This document shows, one piece after another, positions 4,261 through 7,770 of a stretch of DNA of 7,770 bases. Numbering within the stretch: the first letter of the stretch is position 1; every line of letters begins with the position of its first letter. Made by a program: the position numbers and the translations under genes. The notes under the pieces are model-generated. The model worked only from the letters and a program-made list of their open reading frames with translations, was not told where the DNA came from and did not search any database. The stretch covers positions 1 through 7,770 of the forward strand of contig JAKPSR010000397.1 of the NCBI GenBank assembly GCA_029571425.1. Reading direction: 5' to 3'. The DNA comes from Spirochaetota bacterium (GTDB lineage: Bacteria > Spirochaetota > Spirochaetia > Treponematales > Treponemataceae).

Positions 4261-6081
4261 ATGAAAACAGAAGCGAGATATCTCGTCGACGGCATCCACA
4301 TCCGCGACGCCTCGGGCCGCGTCCGCGTTATGCGCGGGTGCAACCTGGGAGCCGACGCGAAGCGTCCGCCGTTTCGCCCCTTCGCCGAGGACGCGGCAGA
4401 CGCGCACTTCGCCCGCCTCGCGGCCTGGGGCCTCTCCTTCGTCCGTCTCGTCGTCCCGTGGGAGGCGATCGAGCATGAAGGTCCCGGCGTCTACGACGAG
4501 GACTATCTCGCCTACCTTCGCTCGATCCTCAAGCGGGCAGAGGCCCACGGCATAGACGTGTTCATCGACCCGCACCAGGACGCGTGGAGTCGATGGACCG
4601 GCGGGGACGGGGCGCCCGCGTGGACCCTCGAGGCGGCGGGCTTCGACCTCGCCAAGATCGCGGAAACCGGCGCCGCGTTCACCGAGGAATCTGCCGGCGC
4701 TGGCTATCGGCCGATGAGCTGGGGCCTCAATTACCTTCGATACGCGTGCGCGACGATGTTCACCCTCTTCTTCGCCGGCGACGCCTTCGCCCCCGGCCGC
4801 ATGGTCGACGGCGTCCCGATCCAGGAATACCTTCAGGGCCACTATATCGACGCGATGCGGCACGCCGCGCGCCGCCTTAAGGACTGCGACGCCCTCGTCG
4901 GCTTTGGGACGATGAACGAGCCGCACATGGGATTCATCGGCCTTCCCGACCTTGGCGCGCATCAGCGGATACTATCGTCAATCGGGACCGTCCCCACGGC
5001 CTTTCAGGCGATCGCGTCGGCTTCGGGGTTCCCCGTTCGCGCGTCGCGGTATGCCCTCGGCGGACTCCTCCGCCTTCCCGGCGCCGAGACGCTGAATCCC
5101 GGCGCCGTTTCCCTTTTCCGGGATGGGCATCGCTGCCCTTGGCTCGAGGCCGGGGCATGGGCGATCGAGGGCGGCGTTCCCGTCGTCAAGCGCCCCGATT
5201 TTTTCGCGCGTCCCCGGGCGCCGGGATGGGATCGCCCGATCGATTTTTACGCCGATTGCCTTAAGCCTTTCCAGCGCCGATTCATGGACGAGGTGTCGCG
5301 CAAGCACGAGCATTACCTATTCTTCGTCGAGGGCGCGCCATTCGCCGGCCGCGCCTCGTGGGCGCCGGAGGATCGCGTTCGCTCCGACGGAAAGCCCCTC
5401 GCCGTCGTCGAGGCGTTTCATTGGTACGAGGGGATGAGCCTTCTCCTGAGACGCTGGCGCTCTTGGCTCGCCGTCGAGGCCGAGACCGGACGGCCGCTCG
5501 TCGGGCGCCGCGCGGCGCGCTTGGGCGCGCGGTCCGAGCTGAGCCGTCTCGCCGGTCGCCCACGGGCCGAGGGCATTCCGGCCCTGCTCGGCGAGTTCGG
5601 TATCCCGTTTAACCTGCGTAACCGAAAGCGGCTCGCCGCCGCCGAGTCCGCCCTCGGCTCCTGGCACGACGCCATCGACGCCGAATTCCTGCACTCTACG
5701 ATCTGGGCATACGCGGCCTCGAACACGCGCGCGCGCGGTGACGGCTGGAACGGCGAGGATCTCTCGATATATTGCGAGGAAGAGGGCGGCGCTCGAGCGC
5801 TTCGGGGCTTTAGCCGGCCGTACGCGATGGCGATCGCCGGCCTTCCCCGCTCGATGCGCTTCGATCGCGCGCGGCGCGCGTTTACCCTATCCTGGGACGC
5901 CGATCCGGCCCTTGGGGAGACCGAAGTCTTCGTTCCGGGGCATTGGTACCCGGAAGGTTGGGTGGCTACGCTTGAGGGCGGGGACGCGATCCTGGCGGAA
6001 AAACCCGAAGCGCAGCGGGTAACCGTCGCCGCCACGGCGGCCGGTCCCGTCTTGCTGCGGATTACCCCGAGACGCGGTTAG
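4261..6081 (+). CDS. GH5 beta-glycosidase, endoglycoceramidase / steryl-glucosidase-like
   Basis: 606-aa retaining glycoside hydrolase, predicted cytoplasmic as no signal peptide is present. The N-terminal part (1-110) has the GH5 beta-barrel landmarks RGCNLG (25-30), FVRLVVPWEAIEHEGPG and DPHQDAWSRW (103-112) with the conserved His105. The acid/base is Glu220 in MNEP and the nucleophile Glu445 in LLGEFG. HWYE (387-390) and IWAY (481-484) line the expected active site. The last ~80 residues look like a small beta-sandwich, as in glycoceramidase-type GH5 enzymes. The 225-residue gap between the catalytic Glu residues is larger than in plain cellulases. It is probably a beta-glucosidase acting on a glucolipid or small glucoside rather than a cellulase; the substrate is inference. 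No promoter fits between the terminator at 4236 and the start, so expression may need read-through. Its stop overlaps that of the convergent gene. Confidence 0.82.
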   Translation: MKTEARYLVDGIHIRDASGRVRVMRGCNLGADAKRPPFRPFAEDAADAHFARLAAWGLSFVRLVVPWEAIEHEGPGVYDEDYLAYLRSILKRAEAHGIDVFIDPHQDAWSRWTGGDGAPAWTLEAAGFDLAKIAETGAAFTEESAGAGYRPMSWGLNYLRYACATMFTLFFAGDAFAPGRMVDGVPIQEYLQGHYIDAMRHAARRLKDCDALVGFGTMNEPHMGFIGLPDLGAHQRILSSIGTVPTAFQAIASASGFPVRASRYALGGLLRLPGAETLNPGAVSLFRDGHRCPWLEAGAWAIEGGVPVVKRPDFFARPRAPGWDRPIDFYADCLKPFQRRFMDEVSRKHEHYLFFVEGAPFAGRASWAPEDRVRSDGKPLAVVEAFHWYEGMSLLLRRWRSWLAVEAETGRPLVGRRAARLGARSELSRLAGRPRAEGIPALLGEFGIPFNLRNRKRLAAAESALGSWHDAIDAEFLHSTIWAYAASNTRARGDGWNGEDLSIYCEEEGGARALRGFSRPYAMAIAGLPRSMRFDRARRAFTLSWDADPALGETEVFVPGHWYPEGWVATLEGGDAILAEKPEAQRVTVAATAAGPVLLRITPRRG

Positions 6082-6815
6082 CGACGGGCTACGGAAACCT
6101 TTCCCGCCTCGTCGATGGCGTAGCGGGGGGAGACCTGCTTCGCGAACAGGGCCTCGATGCCGTCTCGATGCGAAAGGATCCGGGAGACGTAATCAAGCGT
6201 GCGTTTCGGGGTTTTGTCGTTTCGTACCTTCGTCGTGCCCGCGTTGTACATCGCGAGCGCGGCGACCTCGTTTCCCGAGAGGTCAAGGCAGTACCCGAGG
6301 TGGGTTAGGCCATGCTGGGCGTTTTTTTCCGGGTTGAAGAAGTCTCGCTCGGTCAGGTTCGGGAACGCCTTGTTGTTCAGTTGGAAAAGCCCGCGGTCTA
6401 TCGAAGTGGCGTTCCGGTTCACCGCCCTGACTTGGTACCGGCTTTCCTCCCAGGCGAGGGCGAAGGCGAGGGGCGGGGGGATGTCGTTCTTGTTCGCGTT
6501 TTCCAGGATAATTCGGGCGATTGCCTCGTTTCCGACGAGGTGGGAATAAAACCAAAGAACGTCCGCCCGAGAAAGCTCCGCGCGATATAGCAAGAGGCTC
6601 TTATCGGTGGTATTGGTAGCCGCTAAGGCATGGGAGCGAAATAGCTCGGGAGCGATTGCGGCTTGGTTGATCTCGTCCCCGACGCCGGCGAATTCGCTTG
6701 AGAACACGGAAAACTGGCTAAAGATGATCTTCCCGCAGAGCACGACAAGGGCGAAGATAAAGAGGGCGAGGATGATCTTTTTGGGGTACATCGTACCGGT
6801 TGCGTTCTGTTGCAT
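6078..6815 (-). CDS. Membrane-anchored lytic transglycosylase, SLT domain
   Basis: 245-aa protein predicted to cleave the MurNAc-GlcNAc bond of peptidoglycan, with formation of 1,6-anhydro-MurNAc, outside the inner membrane. Residues 13-33 form one hydrophobic segment after PKK, a signal anchor or uncleaved signal. The SLT/goose-lysozyme-like domain covers about 95-215. The catalytic Glu is Glu124 in WEESRY (the family's ES motif), followed by RGLFQLN (141-147, equal to GLMQI), AMYNAG (188-193, equal to AYNAG) and LDYV near 207. All four core motifs are present, so it should be active. The start could be the ATG at 6815 or the next Met at 6791; neither has a clear Shine-Dalgarno at good spacing, though GGACGGAG lies about 13 nt before the first. 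A promoter at 6857-6885 supports its own transcript. It converges on the GH5 gene and overlaps it by 4 bp. Confidence 0.85.
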   Translation of the reverse strand: MQQNATGTMYPKKIILALFIFALVVLCGKIIFSQFSVFSSEFAGVGDEINQAAIAPELFRSHALAATNTTDKSLLLYRAELSRADVLWFYSHLVGNEAIARIILENANKNDIPPPLAFALAWEESRYQVRAVNRNATSIDRGLFQLNNKAFPNLTERDFFNPEKNAQHGLTHLGYCLDLSGNEVAALAMYNAGTTKVRNDKTPKRTLDYVSRILSHRDGIEALFAKQVSPRYAIDEAGKVSVARR

Positions 6816-6856
6816 CGTATGCGGTAAACTCCGTCCTTTTCTATTGTTTACGCTGA

Positions 6857-6885
6857 AAGATACAAAATAGAGAAATCAGTGTCTA
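6857..6885 (-). promoter_or_regulatory. Candidate promoter of the lytic transglycosylase gene
   Basis: On the minus strand TAGACA (6885-6880), a 17-bp spacer and TATCTT (6862-6857) match 5 of 6 and 4 of 6 consensus positions. The leader would be about 35 nt and contain GGACGGAG. A 6-bp inverted repeat GTAAAC/GTTTAC (about 6824-6850) lies in the leader; its role is unknown. Confidence 0.5.
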
Positions 6886-6907
6886 GACTTTAGTATATGC
6901 ATTGGGG

Positions 6908-6947
6908 AAAAAAAAGCGACCATCGTTCATGAATTGAACGATGGTCG
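6908..6947 (-). terminator. Intrinsic terminator downstream of serA
   Basis: A perfect 13-bp inverted repeat (6917-6929 with 6935-6947) with a 5-nt loop is followed on the minus strand by C and eight T residues (6915-6908). It begins 39 bp after the serA stop and separates serA from the lytic transglycosylase promoter. Confidence 0.92.
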
Positions 6948-6985
6948 TCCTGGCTCTATCGCCTAAAAACGGGTCGTTGGCCGGC

Positions 6986-7770
6986 TCAGTCCTCGGAAAC
7001 CGGAACCGCGCAGGGGGCTCCGCCCTTGATCACGCGGACCGAGATAACCCCGTCGATGTCCTTAAGGTTCGCCAGCACGTTCTCGCCGACCTCGGACTCG
7101 ACGTCGATCAGGTTGTAGGCGACGTCGGCCCTGTTTTGGTTCGTCATCGAGGCGATGTTGAGCTTCGCCCCGGCGAGGATGCTGGTGATTTGCCCGATCA
7201 TGTTCGGGACGTTCTTGTTCGCGATGCAGAGCCGGGCTCCCTTCTCCGGGACGCAGCCCTCGATCTTGCACTTGGGGAAGTTCACCGAGTTGACGATGTT
7301 CCCGTTCTCGAGGAAGTCGCGGAGCTGGTTGACGGCCATGAACGCGCAGTTTTCCTCGGCCTCGGGCGTCGAGGCGCCAAGGTGGGGAAGGCAGATTACC
7401 CCCTCCGTCGCGAGCAGGGCCTCGTCGGCGAAGTCCGTCACGTGGCAGGCAACCTTCCCATCCTTGATCGCCTGGATCATGTCGGCGTTGTTGACGAGCC
7501 CGCCGCGCGCGAAGTTGAGGATGCGCACCCCCTTCTTCATGATCCGGATCTTGTCCGCGTTAATGAAGCCCTTGGTGTCGTTCGTCTGCGGCACGTGGAT
7601 GGAGATGTAGTCGGCCTGCGCGAGCAGGGCGTCGAGGCTCTCGGCCTTATGCACGGCGCGCGACAGGGACCAGGCGGCGTCGACCGAGATGAAGGGGTCG
7701 TAGCCGATGACGTTCATGCCGAGCGTTACCGCGTCGTTCGCGACCATCGCGCCGATGGCGCCGAGGCCGA
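6986..7770 (-). CDS. serA: D-3-phosphoglycerate dehydrogenase with C-terminal ACT domain; 5' end cut by window edge
   Basis: Catalyses NAD-dependent oxidation of 3-phosphoglycerate to 3-phosphohydroxypyruvate, the first step of serine synthesis, in the cytoplasm. 260 residues are visible, starting inside the Rossmann motif GLGAIG, so the ATG at 7747 is internal and the N-terminal third is missing. Numbered from the first visible Gly, the catalytic set of the 2-hydroxyacid dehydrogenase family is present: Arg88 in NFARGG, Glu116 in ADEAL and His129 in PHLGAST. An ACT domain fills about 179-250. The short form (dehydrogenase plus one ACT) fits a protein of about 390 aa. In the ACT domain the Asn of KNVP and the Asn of KLNIAS match E. 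coli serine-binding Asn346 and Asn364, while the position of His344 appears to be Asn (IANKNVP). Serine feedback may therefore differ. The gene ends at a strong terminator. Confidence 0.9.
   Translation of the reverse strand, partial: GLGAIGAMVANDAVTLGMNVIGYDPFISVDAAWSLSRAVHKAESLDALLAQADYISIHVPQTNDTKGFINADKIRIMKKGVRILNFARGGLVNNADMIQAIKDGKVACHVTDFADEALLATEGVICLPHLGASTPEAEENCAFMAVNQLRDFLENGNIVNSVNFPKCKIEGCVPEKGARLCIANKNVPNMIGQITSILAGAKLNIASMTNQNRADVAYNLIDVESEVGENVLANLKDIDGVISVRVIKGGAPCAVPVSED

Noticed and set aside
6729..6740. Lipobox in the lytic transglycosylase (Cys27 in VVLCG)
   Set aside because: The residue before Cys is Leu rather than Gly, Ala or Ser, so lipidation is not supported, although spirochaetal lipoboxes are relaxed. 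I call a plain signal anchor.

Overview
The window is a high-GC bacterial chromosome segment with tightly packed genes on both strands. There are no transposases, phage genes, CRISPR repeats, tRNAs or rRNAs. The gene types (a DPE2-like amylomaltase, a COG1313-type radical SAM protein, a lone PtsN-like PTS IIA protein, a GH5 beta-glycosidase of the endoglycoceramidase/steryl-glucosidase kind, and an ACT-type SerA) suggest a free-living or gut spirochaete (Spirochaetota). That assignment is inference from remembered family resemblance, not from a search.

Layout: 1-1942 (-) is malQ, cut at its 3' end by the window edge. 2017-2991 (-) is a COG1313 radical SAM protein. About 3018-3244 (-) is an RNA-like unit with its own sigma70-type promoter and a strong intrinsic terminator, and no convincing reading frame. 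3299-3685 (-) is an unknown acidic 128-aa protein. It is divergent from 3743-4189 (+), a PtsN-like IIA protein, and two abutting promoters fill the 57-bp gap. After a strong terminator comes 4261-6081 (+), the GH5 enzyme. It converges on, and overlaps by 4 bp, 6078-6815 (-), a membrane-anchored SLT-type lytic transglycosylase. 6986-7770 (-) is the C-terminal two thirds of serA, followed downstream by a 13-bp hairpin terminator.

Functionally the window mixes carbohydrate metabolism (malQ, GH5, PtsN-like phosphocarrier), serine biosynthesis (serA) and wall remodelling (lytic transglycosylase). It is not one operon: most genes have their own promoter or terminator.

The two things most worth a second look are the ~225-nt structured RNA at 3018-3244, which I could not match to any RNA family I know, and a recurring start-site architecture. 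Three genes (at 2991, 3685 and 3743) have a -10-like hexamer exactly 6 nt before the ATG and no usable Shine-Dalgarno, which predicts leaderless mRNAs. malQ and the GH5 gene have conventional Shine-Dalgarno sequences.
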